Positions 7,795-16,420 of a stretch of DNA of 64,000 nucleotides are shown piece by piece; position 1 is the first letter of the stretch, and each line of letters opens with the position of its first letter. The notes under the pieces are model-generated. The model was given only the letters and a program-made list of their open reading frames with translations. It ran no database searches and had not been told where the DNA came from. The stretch is from Kitasatospora setae KM-6054 (lineage in GTDB: Bacteria > Actinomycetota > Actinomycetes > Streptomycetales > Streptomycetaceae), in assembly GCF_000269985.1 (NCBI RefSeq), contig NC_016109.1, positions 1,240,001 through 1,304,000 of the forward strand, in the 5' to 3' direction. The translations under genes and the position numbers were made by a program.

Positions 7795-9078
7795 CTACTC
7801 CCCCTGCGGGTGCAGCACCGCCCGGACCGGGCCGGCGGGGTGCACGGTGATCGCGTAGCCGACCTCTTCGGGCGTCTCGCGGATCTCGGCCCGGTAGGCG
7901 GGCAGCAGTTCCTCCAGCAGCAGCACCATCTCGCGCACGGCGAACTGCGCCCCGACGCAGGCGCGCGGGCCGAGCCCGAACGGGAAGTACGCCCCGGGCA
8001 CCGGCCGCCGCCCGGCCTCCAGGAAGCGCTGCGGCCTGAACTCCTCCGGATCGGGCCAGAGTTCCGCGTCCCGGTGGGTCAGGTAGGGGCAGAGCAGCAC
8101 CGTCATCCCGGCCTCGACGGCCAGGCCGTCCAGGGTGTCCGCGGCGGCGGCGTACCGGGGCATCAGCCAGGCGACGGGGTACAGCCGCAGCGTCTCGTCG
8201 ACCAGCGCCCGGATCGCGGCGGCCCGTTCGGGGGAGCCGACCGGGCCGGCGGCCAGCGCCCAGTCGCGCTGTTCGGGGTGGGCGTCGAGCAGCAGGAACA
8301 GCCAGCTGAGCGCGGTCGCGGTGGTCTCGTAGCCGGCGACCACCAGGGTGAGCAGCTCATCGCGGACCAACCGCTCGGTGTAGTCCGGGAGTTCGGCCGC
8401 CGCCTTGAGCAGCACCGCCAGCAGGTGCGGCTCCTCCGCCTCACCGGCGAGCGCGATGGCGTGCGCGGCCGCGACGTCGGCCCGCTCGTTGGCCTCCCGG
8501 AAGTCGTCGGCGATCTCGCCGGTCGCGGGCGCGAACGCGGGGATCGCGGCGAGGCTGTCCCCGGCGGCGATCAGCCGCTGGTGGGTCTCCGGGTCGAGCG
8601 GGTGGGCGGTGAGCGAGCGCCAGATCACCTCGAGCGAGAAGTGCCGCAGGTCGGCGTCGATCTCCCGGGCCTCCCCGGTCGCGGCGGCCGCCGCCCACCG
8701 CTCGGCGATCCCGGCGACCGCCGCCCGGATCTGCGGCTCGTACGCCCGGATCCCGCGCCCGGTGAACTGCGGGTGCAGCACCTTCCGTTGGCGCTTCCAG
8801 GGCTCCCCGGAGGCGCACAGCAGCCCGTCGCCGAGCAGCACCTTGGCCCGGTGCCCGTGCTTCACGTACGTGTCGGGGTTCTTCGCCAGCACGTGCTGCA
8901 CCTGCTCGGCACCGGTCACCAGCACGATCCGCCGCTCCCCCAGCCGGAACCCGGCGACCGGACCCAACTCCCGTGCGGCCTCGAACAGTTCGATCAGCTT
9001 TCCGCCGCCGTCCCGCCAGCGGGCCAGCGCCCCGGCGTCGAGTTCGGGCGGAACACTGGTGGCTGCCGTCGTGGTCAA
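7795..9078 (-). CDS. Cytochrome P450
   Basis: A 427-aa soluble bacterial P450. Visible landmarks are the I-helix oxygen-binding motif AGYETT at about residue 249, the K-helix ETLR at about 296 and the heme-binding loop FGLGPRACVG with its thiolate Cys at about 373. The general look (VLHPQFTGRGI near the N-terminus, FPFGLGPRACVG) resembles CYP102/fatty-acid-like or carotenoid-like P450s more than the CYP105/107 antibiotic hydroxylases. The start chosen is TTG 9078, which has GGAG six bases upstream. Redox partners would have to come from elsewhere; an FprA-type reductase lies far off at 42.2 kb. The SDR gene follows 75 bp later in the same direction. Confidence 0.92.
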   Translation of the reverse strand: MTTTAATSVPPELDAGALARWRDGGGKLIELFEAARELGPVAGFRLGERRIVLVTGAEQVQHVLAKNPDTYVKHGHRAKVLLGDGLLCASGEPWKRQRKVLHPQFTGRGIRAYEPQIRAAVAGIAERWAAAAATGEAREIDADLRHFSLEVIWRSLTAHPLDPETHQRLIAAGDSLAAIPAFAPATGEIADDFREANERADVAAAHAIALAGEAEEPHLLAVLLKAAAELPDYTERLVRDELLTLVVAGYETTATALSWLFLLLDAHPEQRDWALAAGPVGSPERAAAIRALVDETLRLYPVAWLMPRYAAAADTLDGLAVEAGMTVLLCPYLTHRDAELWPDPEEFRPQRFLEAGRRPVPGAYFPFGLGPRACVGAQFAVREMVLLLEELLPAYRAEIRETPEEVGYAITVHPAGPVRAVLHPQGE

Positions 9079-9550
9079 GGCGGTCTCCTGCCGTGCTGGT
9101 CTGCGCTGCCGGAACGCTTCCCACCCTAACGACCACGGACCGCCACCGCGGGAAAACCCTCCAGCAGCCCACCAAGCAGCCCGTCCAGCAGCGGGGGGGG
9201 GGGTGAGCCGGGGGGCCGACCGGCGATGACACGGCGGATCTCGGGGGTCGGGCCGGCGGCGAGGGCACGGACGGCGTCCGACGGCGCTTTCGGGTCCGTC
9301 CGCGCACGCCCTCGGGAAGACGGGCCCGCGGCTGTGGCGGGCGCCACTGCGCCCGCGTGACGCTCCCCACCCCGCTCCCTCCCGCGACGCCTCCCCCGGG
9401 GCCCCCGCCACCCCCGCCGCACCCCCTCCCGCCCGTGCGCCGTCCGCCCGACACCCCCTTTACACAGGGCTTATTCATCTTGGGGGCGGTCGCGGCGGGG
9501 GCCGTCCGGCCCTCGTCCCCGGGACGTTCGGCGTGCCATACTCCTTCACC
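9079..9550. other. Divergent intergenic region with an 11-G homopolymer
   Basis: This 472-bp gap lies between the divergent P450 and a membrane-protein gene. It carries a run of eleven G at 9193-9203, and a short AT-rich patch (TTTACA at 9459-9464 followed by TTATTCAT) that may be part of the promoter for the rightward gene. No protein-coding signal was found. Confidence 0.5.
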
Positions 9551-10189
9551 ATGACCGGCATTCACGCGACCAAGGCCCTGCGGGGCGCGGTGTTCACCGC
9601 GCTCGCCGTGCCGCTGGCCGCGTTCGGCCAGGTGGCGATCACCGGGCGCGCGCTGCCGCTCACCCTGGTCGCGGCGGCGAGTGTCGCGGTCTTCCTGCTG
9701 GCGGTGGTCCTCGACGGGGCGCGCCGCCGTTTCCTGTTGCTGTCCTCCGTGCTGGTGCCGGTGGAGCTGCTGCTGAACACGGCGTTCAACCTCGGTCAGG
9801 ACGCCTGTGCGCGCCCGGCCCGCGGGGTGGACCTGCTGGTCTGCGGCGGCGACTCGGTCGGTGCCTCGGAGTGGTTCGCGCAGTGGACGCACGGTTCGGC
9901 CGGCCTGCTGCGCGTGCTGGTCCTGGCCGTGCACGTGGCGCTGGCGCTGGCCGCCGCGGCCTGGCTGCGCCTGGCGGACGCCGCGCTGAGCGGTGTCGCC
10001 GAGGCCCTGGAGGCGCTGGCCCGCCTGCTGCCCGCGCCTTGGCGCGCCCTGCTGCTGGCCGCCCGTCCGGGCTGCCCGGCCGCGCTGCTGCCGGCCGCCG
10101 GCACCGAGCCGGTCCGGCGCCGTCCGCAGGTGCTGCTGCTCTCCCCCGCTCCGCGTCGCGGCCCTCCGCAGCCGGCCTGCGCCCGCTGA
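9551..10189 (+). CDS. Four-helix membrane protein, unknown function
   Basis: A 212-aa protein with about four hydrophobic helices (residues ~15-35, ~40-60, ~65-85 and ~120-150). A short extracytoplasmic loop holds two cysteines (QDACARPARG and LLVCGG), and the C-terminal tail is Arg/Pro-rich. The ATG at 9551 is preferred; an in-frame upstream start at 9533 would add six residues. No family is recognised. It precedes a DsbA-like/VKOR pair on the same strand with a 189-bp gap, so it may not share their transcript. Confidence 0.7.
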   Translation: MTGIHATKALRGAVFTALAVPLAAFGQVAITGRALPLTLVAAASVAVFLLAVVLDGARRRFLLLSSVLVPVELLLNTAFNLGQDACARPARGVDLLVCGGDSVGASEWFAQWTHGSAGLLRVLVLAVHVALALAAAAWLRLADAALSGVAEALEALARLLPAPWRALLLAARPGCPAALLPAAGTEPVRRRPQVLLLSPAPRRGPPQPACAR

Positions 10190-10378
10190 CGGACCGCTCC
10201 CGCCACGCCGTACGAAGTACGTAGTGCGCCGTGTGCCGCACGCCGTTCCGTCCGGGCGCCGCTGCCGCAGCTCGCCCACCCTGTGACCCGCATCCCGCCG
10301 TACCGCGCCGTGCCGTGCCGTGCTCTTCTCGCCACCGGCCGGGCGGACGGACGGGTGCCGAGGAGACGACGGATCCCG

Positions 10379-11182
10379 ATGACCAGCACCCCTGACCCGA
10401 AGAAGAACGACACCACCGCCCGCGAGCGCCTCCAGCGGGCCCGGCGGGCCGAGGCCCGGTCGGCCAAGCGCCGCCGCGGCCTGACCGTCGCCGTGTCGGT
10501 GGCCGCCGCGGTGGCGGTGATCGCGGGCGGCACCGCCCTGGCGGTGTCCACCGCCTCGAAGGACGACGGCTCCGCGTCCGCCGCAGCCGTCGTCGCGCCC
10601 GCCCACACCTCCGCCACCGACGACACGGTCGTCGTGTACGGCAACGCCGACGCCCCGCACACGCTGGCCGTGTACGAGGACTTCCGCTGCCCGGTCTGCC
10701 AGGTGTTCGAGACCTCGGCGGGCCAGACCGTCCAGCAGCTCGCCGACCAGGGCGACTACAAGATCGAGTACCACCTGGCCACGTTCCTGGACAACAACCT
10801 GGGCGGCAGCGGCTCCAAGGCGGCGCTGGCCGCGGCGGGCGCGGCGCTGAACGAGGGCGTCGACAAGTTCAAGGCGTTCCACGACGTGCTGTACGCCAAC
10901 CAGCCGTCCGAGACCGAGGACGGTTTCGGCGACGTCAACCACCTGCTCGACCTGGCCGGCCAGGTCCCGGGCCTGAAGACCGAGGCGTTCACCAAGGCCG
11001 TCACCGACGGCACCTACAAGGGCTGGGCGGCGAAGGTCTCCACCGCGTTCAACAAGAGCGGCGTCTCCGGCACCCCGACCGTCAAGCTGGACGGCAGGAC
11101 CCTCGCCGTGATCGGCCAGGACGGCAAGCCGGTCACCGGCGAACAGTTCACCGCCCTGGTCCGGCAGACCACCGGCGGGTGA
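10379..11182 (+). CDS. Membrane-anchored DsbA-like thiol-disulfide oxidoreductase
   Basis: A 267-aa protein with a charged cytoplasmic N-terminus, one transmembrane anchor at about residues 35-56 and an extracytoplasmic thioredoxin fold of the DsbA type. The active site is CPVC, within EDFRCPVCQVF, and the cis-proline loop is GVSGTPTV. Such proteins introduce disulfide bonds into exported proteins. ATG 10379 follows GAGGAGAC. The next gene, 4 bp downstream, encodes a VKOR protein, the usual membrane partner that reoxidises actinobacterial DsbA through quinone, so the two form a complete oxidative folding unit. Confidence 0.92.
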   Translation: MTSTPDPKKNDTTARERLQRARRAEARSAKRRRGLTVAVSVAAAVAVIAGGTALAVSTASKDDGSASAAAVVAPAHTSATDDTVVVYGNADAPHTLAVYEDFRCPVCQVFETSAGQTVQQLADQGDYKIEYHLATFLDNNLGGSGSKAALAAAGAALNEGVDKFKAFHDVLYANQPSETEDGFGDVNHLLDLAGQVPGLKTEAFTKAVTDGTYKGWAAKVSTAFNKSGVSGTPTVKLDGRTLAVIGQDGKPVTGEQFTALVRQTTGG

Positions 11183-11186
11183 CCCG

Positions 11187-11792
11187 ATGACCTCCGCCAC
11201 CCGCACCCCGGTCCCCGCCTCCCGCGGCCACGCCTGGACGCTGCTGCTGACCGGCCTGATCGGCCTGGCCGCCTCCGCCGTCCTCACCCTCGACAAGATC
11301 AAGCTGCTGCAGAACCCGGCCTACCAGCCCAGCTGCAACATCAACCCGATCATCAGCTGCGGCTCGATCATGCGCACCGCCCAGGCCGAGGCGTTCGGCT
11401 TCCCCAACCCGCTGATCGGCCTGGCCGCCTTCGGCGCCCTCTCCGCGATCGGCGCCGGCCTCCTCGCCGGCGCCGCGTACCGCCGCTGGTTCTGGCTCTC
11501 CCTCCAGGCCGGCACCCTCCTCGGCCTCGGCTTCGTCGCCTGGCTGATCGACCAGGCCCTGTACGAGATCGGCGCCCTCTGCCCCTACTGCATGGTCGTC
11601 TGGGCCGTCGTCCTCACCGCCTTCTGGTCCACCACCGTCCACAACCTCCGCACCGGCCTCCTCCCCGCCCCCGCCCCCGTCCGCCGCCTCGCCGCCCTCC
11701 GCCACCAGTGGCTCGTCCCCACCGCCGCCTACCTGGTGATCCTCCTCCTCATCCTGAACCGCTTCTGGTTCTACTGGTCGACCCTCCTCTGA
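11187..11792 (+). CDS. VKOR-family quinone-dependent disulfide generator
   Basis: A 201-aa integral membrane protein with about five helices. It has the VKOR loop cysteines (SCNINPIISCGSI), the conserved FGFPNPLIGL segment and the membrane CPYC active site (IGALCPYCMVVWA). VKOR passes electrons from a DsbA-like partner to menaquinone. The gene starts 4 bp after the DsbA-like gene, so the two are translationally linked. The length is typical of actinobacterial stand-alone VKORs without a fused thioredoxin domain. Confidence 0.94.
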   Translation: MTSATRTPVPASRGHAWTLLLTGLIGLAASAVLTLDKIKLLQNPAYQPSCNINPIISCGSIMRTAQAEAFGFPNPLIGLAAFGALSAIGAGLLAGAAYRRWFWLSLQAGTLLGLGFVAWLIDQALYEIGALCPYCMVVWAVVLTAFWSTTVHNLRTGLLPAPAPVRRLAALRHQWLVPTAAYLVILLLILNRFWFYWSTLL

Positions 11793-11940
11793 CCCCGTCC
11801 CAACCCGCCCCACCCCGACCGGCCCCCGCCCGCCCTCCGGCAGCAGGGGGCCGGTCGGGCAGGTTCCACGGTCCGTCCCCGGACCGGCGGGCCAAAGCCG
11901 TAGCCTGTGCCCCCGGATCGATCGACTCGGCGGGGGTGCC

Positions 11941-12711
11941 ATGACTGGGGACGGTGCTGTGGACGGGAACGGACGGGCAACGGGGGAACCGACCTCCGAG
12001 GACAGCACCACGCGGAAGACGGCGGGCCCACCGCCGCCCCCCACCCACCTGGCACCGCCCCACCCCGCACCGCCTGCCCGGGCGCACGTCCCCCCGGAGC
12101 AGCCGGACCAGCCGGGCCGGCCGGGCCGGTGGCAGCGCGGGCGGCGGGCGATCGCGGGCGGACTGCTCGCGCTCGCACTGCTGCTCATCGCCCTGGTCTA
12201 CGCCGCCGCCCGGGCCGCCCGGAACGGCGGACTGGTGGTGCTCATCGAGGTCTTCCACCACCCGCTGCCGTACGGCGCCGCGGTGCTGGCGCTGATCGTC
12301 CTCGCCGTCCTGGTCGGGTTCCGCTCCCGGGGGACGAGGGCGCTGCTGCTGGTCCCGATCCTCGGCGGCGCGCTGCTGGTCTCGCCCCTCGCCCTGTTCG
12401 GCTTCGGCAGCGCCCCGCACCGGACCGCGGACCGCCCGGCCCCCGGCCGATCCGACCGCAGCCTGGTGATCCACGAGGGCACCGCGGTGATCGATCCACT
12501 CTGGTGGGTCTCGGTGGACGTCGGCTCCGGCCTGACCGCGCACCGCTGGCGGGTCGGCTACTTCAACGGCGACGCCCCCGACAACGCCCTCGCCTCGGCC
12601 CAGTGGGACGGCCCCGACCGGATCAGGCTGGCCACCGAGGGCGGCGAGGTCTTCGTCGTCGCCCTCGACCCGGCGACCGGCCGCCCCGACCACCAGGTCC
12701 GGGCGGGCTGA
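11941..12711 (+). CDS. Membrane protein with Pro-rich N-terminus, unknown function
   Basis: A 256-aa protein. Residues 1-60 are Pro/Gly-rich and probably disordered, and three hydrophobic helices follow (residues ~68-90, ~102-122 and ~126-146). A soluble C-terminal domain of ~100 residues then has alternating beta-type segments (DPLWWVSVDVGSG, HRWRVGYFNGD). No family is recognised. ATG 11941 follows a G-rich ribosome site. It is 148 bp downstream of the VKOR gene on the same strand. Confidence 0.72.
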   Translation: MTGDGAVDGNGRATGEPTSEDSTTRKTAGPPPPPTHLAPPHPAPPARAHVPPEQPDQPGRPGRWQRGRRAIAGGLLALALLLIALVYAAARAARNGGLVVLIEVFHHPLPYGAAVLALIVLAVLVGFRSRGTRALLLVPILGGALLVSPLALFGFGSAPHRTADRPAPGRSDRSLVIHEGTAVIDPLWWVSVDVGSGLTAHRWRVGYFNGDAPDNALASAQWDGPDRIRLATEGGEVFVVALDPATGRPDHQVRAG

Positions 12712-12829
12712 GGGCCCGGCCCCGGAAGGCACCAGGTTTCTGGGATGTTCGCGGGCCGGGCGGCGGGAGGAGGGTGGTGACACCGGCCCGGGGGGCTTCT
12801 CGGGGCCGGGGTCGATGCGACAAGGGGGA

Positions 12830-13255
12830 TCAACCCATGCGAACGTCGAGGGCGGTCGCCAGGCTGCCCACGGGGGCTTCCTGGCGGGCGAGTTGGGGCA
12901 TCAGGTTGACGTCGCCCTCCCGGTACTCGATGTCCAGCATCCGGGGCAGCCAGGCGGCGCCGACGCCGTGCCGGAAGCTGCCGCCGACGTTGAACAGGGT
13001 GACCGGGTCCAGCAGGACGCCGGCCCAGACGTCGAACGGCAGGGTCCGGGCCAGGACGGGCGCGGCCTCCTCGAAGACGGCCACCGCGTCGCCGGCCCGC
13101 CGGGCCGCGTGCACCACCCGCCGCAGCGCCCCGCCGCCGGCCCCACCGCCGCCACCGCCACCGCCACCGCCGACACCACCGCCCGGGAACCGCCCCTGGT
13201 CCATCCGCCCCGCCCCTCCCCTGCCGCCGTAGCCGCCGATCCTGCCCCCGGCCAC
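12830..13255 (-). pseudogene. N-terminal remnant of a LuxR-type regulator
   Basis: After a Gly-rich leader, the 141-aa frame reads as the N-terminal sensor region of large Streptomyces helix-turn-helix regulators: LRRVVHAARRAGDAVAVFEE, then LPFDVWAGVLLDP and PRMLDIEYREGDVN. Full-length members run to about 350-400 residues and end in a LuxR-type DNA-binding domain. Here the frame stops after LATALDVRMG and no downstream sequence restores the rest, so DNA binding is lost. The poly-Gly segment at the start is probably untranslated; the true start may have been near LRRVV. It looks like a deletion remnant. Confidence 0.6.
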
Positions 13256-13292
13256 TGGACGCCGAATGAACGCGCAGGCCGGGGCGGAACGG

Positions 13293-14108
13293 CTAGAGCG
13301 CGGCGAGCAGTCGCTCGGTGGCGGTGTGCAGGCGCAGGGCGGCGGCGGGGTCGAAGGCGGGGGTGTCGGTGCGGACGCGGCGGCCTTCGAGGACGGCGGT
13401 GAGGCCGGGGGCGGGGTTGTCGAGGTGGGGGAGGATCTGGGCGACGGCTTCGGCGACGGGGCGTCCGTGGGTGCGCAGGCGGCGGACGTGGGCGGCGGTG
13501 GCGGGGTCGTACTCGCCGGCGAAGCTGGTGGCGGTGGGGCCGGGGTGGTTGACCACCTGGGGGACGTCGGGGTGCAGGTGGGCGAGGTGGGCGGCGAGCA
13601 GGTCGCAGAGGGCGCCGCCGTGGCCGAGGGCGCCGGTGCCGGGGTAGTCGTGGCGCAGTTGGAGGTCGTTCCAGCGGACGGGGCCGGTCTGGCCGGCGCC
13701 GCCGAAGTTGAGCACCACTGGGTTCGCGGCGCGCCGCAGCAGGGGCAGCAGGCCGTGCGAGAGCAGGTGGCGGCTGAGGTAGTAGAGGGCGAAGTTGCTC
13801 TCCAGGCCGTCGGCGGTCTCGGTCCGGGTGGAGCGGTGGTAGCGGGCGCCGAGGACGAGGACGTCCACCGCCGGGTAGTGGGTGGTGACGTGGTCGATCA
13901 GGCGGCGGTTCTCGGCGACGAGGCCGAGATCGGCGGTCAGGAAGCGGGCGCGTTCGCCGGCGCCCGCCCGGTCGGCTTCGGCGCGGAAGGCCGCGCCCTT
14001 GGCCGGGTCGGTCCCGACGACCAGGACCTGGTGTCCGCGCCGCAGGTAGGTGGTGGCGAGGGCGCGGCCGATGCCGTCCGTCCCGCCGGTGATCACTGCC
14101 GTGGCCAT
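13293..14108 (-). CDS. SDR-fold protein lacking the usual catalytic Tyr-Lys
   Basis: A 271-aa Rossmann protein with the nucleotide-binding turn GGTDGIGRAL near residue 8 and the retinol-dehydrogenase-like ESNFALYYLSRHLL helix. At the position of the YxxxK catalytic pair the sequence reads LGHGGALCDLL, and the NNAG motif is replaced by VLGARY. It may therefore bind NAD(P) without classical SDR catalysis, or use other residues. ATG 14108 is divergent from a MarR regulator, with a palindrome between them. That suggests the MarR protein controls this gene, as in many inducible oxidoreductase/MarR pairs. Confidence 0.85.
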   Translation of the reverse strand: MATAVITGGTDGIGRALATTYLRRGHQVLVVGTDPAKGAAFRAEADRAGAGERARFLTADLGLVAENRRLIDHVTTHYPAVDVLVLGARYHRSTRTETADGLESNFALYYLSRHLLSHGLLPLLRRAANPVVLNFGGAGQTGPVRWNDLQLRHDYPGTGALGHGGALCDLLAAHLAHLHPDVPQVVNHPGPTATSFAGEYDPATAAHVRRLRTHGRPVAEAVAQILPHLDNPAPGLTAVLEGRRVRTDTPAFDPAAALRLHTATERLLAAL

Positions 14109-14133
14109 GGTTCCCCTCCGCTGCCCCAAGTGA

Positions 14134-14147
14134 TTTGACACATCAAA
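14134..14147. promoter_or_regulatory. MarR-type operator
   Basis: TTTGA (14134-14138), a CACA spacer and TCAAA (14143-14147) form a perfect inverted repeat of the type bound by MarR-family dimers. It sits 26 bp upstream of the SDR-like gene and 83 bp upstream of the divergent MarR gene. TTGACA within it could also be the -35 box for the rightward gene, so a bound repressor would block transcription. Confidence 0.65.
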
Positions 14148-14229
14148 GCATTGGGCGAGGCGCGATCGCAACTGCCCAGGCCGGGAGGCCAGTTGCCGAC
14201 CCGACGAAGCGGCCGGGTAGGCTGGGCGG

Positions 14230-14718
14230 ATGACCTCGACCCCGCCCCCGCCGTCCGCCGCCGCACCGGAGTTGGCGCGGTTGGAGGCGGCGCTGTCCGC
14301 GCTGGTCCGGTGGAGCGAGAGCCGGCACGTGCGCGCCGAGGTGGCCCGGCAGGCCGGGTGCGACATGCCGGCCAGCGCGCTGCGGCTGCTGGAGCACTTC
14401 GCGGCGGCGGGCCCGCAGCGGGTCTCCGACATCGCCGAGTGCCTGCGGGTGGACGTCTCGACGGTCTCGCTGCAGCTGCGCCGGCTGCGCGCCGACGCGC
14501 TGGTGGTCCGCCGCACCGACCCGGCCGACGGCCGGTCCGCCGTGATCGCGATCACCGAGGAGGGCCGCCGGGCGCTGGAACGGATCCGGTCCGCCCGCCG
14601 GGGCCTGCTGGCCGAGGCGTTCGGCGCCACCCCGCCCGAGCAACTCGGCCGGGCCGCCGACGTGTTGGGCCTGCTCCAGGAGCACATGCTGAGGGACCCG
14701 GCGCGGGAGGCCCGGTGA
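14230..14718 (+). CDS. MarR-family transcriptional regulator
   Basis: A 162-aa winged-helix protein with the MarR fold: SALRLLEHFAAAGPQRVSDI leading into the recognition helix region (VDVSTVSLQLRRL) and the wing RRTDPADGRSAVIAIT. An N-terminal Pro-rich tail and a C-terminal dimer helix complete the usual length. It is expected to repress the divergent SDR-like gene and itself through the operator at 14134-14147, released by a small ligand. Its stop overlaps the start of an alpha/beta hydrolase gene (GTGA), so the two are cotranslated. Confidence 0.92.
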   Translation: MTSTPPPPSAAAPELARLEAALSALVRWSESRHVRAEVARQAGCDMPASALRLLEHFAAAGPQRVSDIAECLRVDVSTVSLQLRRLRADALVVRRTDPADGRSAVIAITEEGRRALERIRSARRGLLAEAFGATPPEQLGRAADVLGLLQEHMLRDPAREAR

Positions 14719-15503
14719 CCGGGCGCCGACTCACCCCGGGCCTGACGGTGTTCGGGCCGGACAGCGCTCCCCCGCTGGTCCTGGTGCACGGCATCCGGCT
14801 GTCCGCCACGATGTGGCGCCCGCACGCCCGCCGGCTCGCCCCCGGGTTCCGGGTCAGCACCCCCGACCTGCCCTGCCACGGCGCCCTCGCCGACCGCCCG
14901 TTCACCCTGGACGCGGCCGTCGCCGCCGTCGACGCGGCCGTCCGGGAGGCGTACGAATCGACCGGGCGGCGCCCGCTGCTGGCCGGGATGTCGCTCGGCG
15001 GCTACGTCTCGCTCGCCCACGCCGCCCGCCACCCCGAGGGCCCGGCGGGGCTGCTCCTGCACGCCTGCACCGCCCGCACCACCGGCCGCCGGATCGGCCT
15101 GTACGCGGCTGCCGGGCGACTGAACGACCGCCTCGGGCACGAGCGTTCGGCCCGCCTCCAGGCCCGGGCGCTGCGCCGGATGCTGCCGCCGGAGTCGGCC
15201 GAAGCGGCCCTCGCCGGGGGCTTCCACCTGCCCGCGCTGAGCGCGGGCGTCGCCGAGCTGCGCCGGCACGACTTCCTCGCGCTGGCCGCCCGGCTGACCA
15301 CGCCGACGCTGTTCCTCAACGGCCGCTCCGACCTGCCGTTCCGGGCCGACGAGCGCCGCTTCCTGGCCGCGGTCCGCGCCACCGGCACGCCCGCCCGGCT
15401 GTTCCACACCCCGGGCGGCCACCTGCTCAGCCTCGCCGACCCGGACCGCTTCGGCCTCCTGCTCCGCCGCGCCCACCGCCTGCTGCTGCCCGCGGCGGGC
15501 TGA
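14715..15503 (+). CDS. Alpha/beta hydrolase
   Basis: A 262-aa hydrolase with LVLVHGIRLSATMW (oxyanion loop), the nucleophile elbow GMSLGG, an Asp in LFLNGRSDLPF and the catalytic His in TPGGHLLSL. The family includes esterases, lactonases and C-C hydrolases; the substrate is not visible. GTG 14715 overlaps the MarR stop codon by 4 bp, so the hydrolase is coupled to the regulator. The set SDR-like protein, MarR and hydrolase may handle one xenobiotic or ester. Confidence 0.9.
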   Translation: MTGRRLTPGLTVFGPDSAPPLVLVHGIRLSATMWRPHARRLAPGFRVSTPDLPCHGALADRPFTLDAAVAAVDAAVREAYESTGRRPLLAGMSLGGYVSLAHAARHPEGPAGLLLHACTARTTGRRIGLYAAAGRLNDRLGHERSARLQARALRRMLPPESAEAALAGGFHLPALSAGVAELRRHDFLALAARLTTPTLFLNGRSDLPFRADERRFLAAVRATGTPARLFHTPGGHLLSLADPDRFGLLLRRAHRLLLPAAG

Positions 15504-15528
15504 CGACTCGGAACCGACGACCGAGAGC

Positions 15529-16068
15529 TCAGGGCCGGGCCAGCCGGTACACCACCGCGCGCTGTCCGGGCCCGGGCGGCAGGTCCGGGTCGAGGAAGTC
15601 GGCCGCCGGGTCGTGCGCCATGCCGAGCCGCCGGGCGACCGCCCGCGAGGGCGCGTTGTCCGCGGCGATCAGTGCCAGGATCTCGGGCAGCCCCAACTCC
15701 TCGAAGGCGTAGTGGAGTACGGCCCGCCCGGCCTCGGTGGCGTAGCCGTGGCCCCAGGCGTCGCGGTGCAGTCGCCAGCCGGCCTCGATGCCGGTGACGG
15801 GCATTCCGTCGTCCACCGGGTCGAGCCCGGCGAAGCCCAGGAAGCGCTGCTCGGAGCGGAGTTCGACCGCCCACCAGCCCCAGCCGCGCTGGCCCAGCTC
15901 CGTCCGGAAGTGCTCCAGTGCGGCGGCGGCCTCCGCCCGGTCGAGCACCGGTCCGAGGTGGCGGCGCACCTCGGGGTCGGCGTTGAGCTCGGCCCACCGG
16001 TCCAGGTCGGTGTCCTTCCACTGGCGCAACAGCAGCCGTGGGGTGGCCAGTTCGCGGATCACCCGCAT
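15529..16068 (-). CDS. GNAT acetyltransferase, RimJ/RimL type
   Basis: A 179-aa acetyltransferase with the RimJ/RimL-like opening LATPRLLLRQW, the strand-rich middle WWAVELRSEQRFLGFAGL and the acetyl-CoA region GIEAGWRLHRDAWGHGYATEA. It should transfer acetyl from acetyl-CoA to an amine or N-terminus. Three starts are possible: GTG 16110 (overlapping the upstream stop), GTG 16077 and ATG 16068. ATG 16068 gives the usual family N-terminus and has GGAG only 3 bases upstream, so the choice is uncertain. It is the last gene of an overlapping three-gene operon. Confidence 0.88.
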   Translation of the reverse strand: MRVIRELATPRLLLRQWKDTDLDRWAELNADPEVRRHLGPVLDRAEAAAALEHFRTELGQRGWGWWAVELRSEQRFLGFAGLDPVDDGMPVTGIEAGWRLHRDAWGHGYATEAGRAVLHYAFEELGLPEILALIAADNAPSRAVARRLGMAHDPAADFLDPDLPPGPGQRAVVYRLARP

Positions 16069-16102
16069 CGTCTCCACTTTCCTTCCGTCATCACCGGTCC
16101 GT

Positions 16103-16420
16103 TCAATCACCGACGAACAGCACCCAACTGCCGGGCGTGGCGGCGCACTCGGCGAGCATCCGCCCGAGGTCCTCGACCGCCTCCCGCTGCCCCGGCGTCC
16201 GGGCGAGCGCGGCCAGGGCGTCCAGTTCGGCGAGTGCCGCGCCCGCGTCCTGCTCGTTCAGCGCGGTGTCCCCGTAGGGGTTGACCCGGCCCAACCGGCC
16301 TTCGCCGTACGGAAGTCGGGACAGAACCAGGGCCAGCTCCTCCCCGTTCCGGTAGGAGCCGCGCAGCGGGCGGGAGCGGCGGTTCGGCCGCTCGGCGTAC
16401 AGCTCGATCTCAATGCCCAT
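16103..16420 (-). CDS. 105-aa protein of unknown function in the nucleotidyltransferase operon
   Basis: A small soluble protein with MGIEIELYAERP at the start, a central RGSYRNGEELALVLSRLPYGEG and a helical C-terminus rich in Ala/Leu/Glu that ends in SWVLFVGD. No family is recognised. Its ATG at 16420 lies inside the 3' end of the nucleotidyltransferase gene (11-bp overlap), and its stop is at the edge of the GNAT gene. The three products are therefore likely made together. Confidence 0.72.
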   Translation of the reverse strand: MGIEIELYAERPNRRSRPLRGSYRNGEELALVLSRLPYGEGRLGRVNPYGDTALNEQDAGAALAELDALAALARTPGQREAVEDLGRMLAECAATPGSWVLFVGD

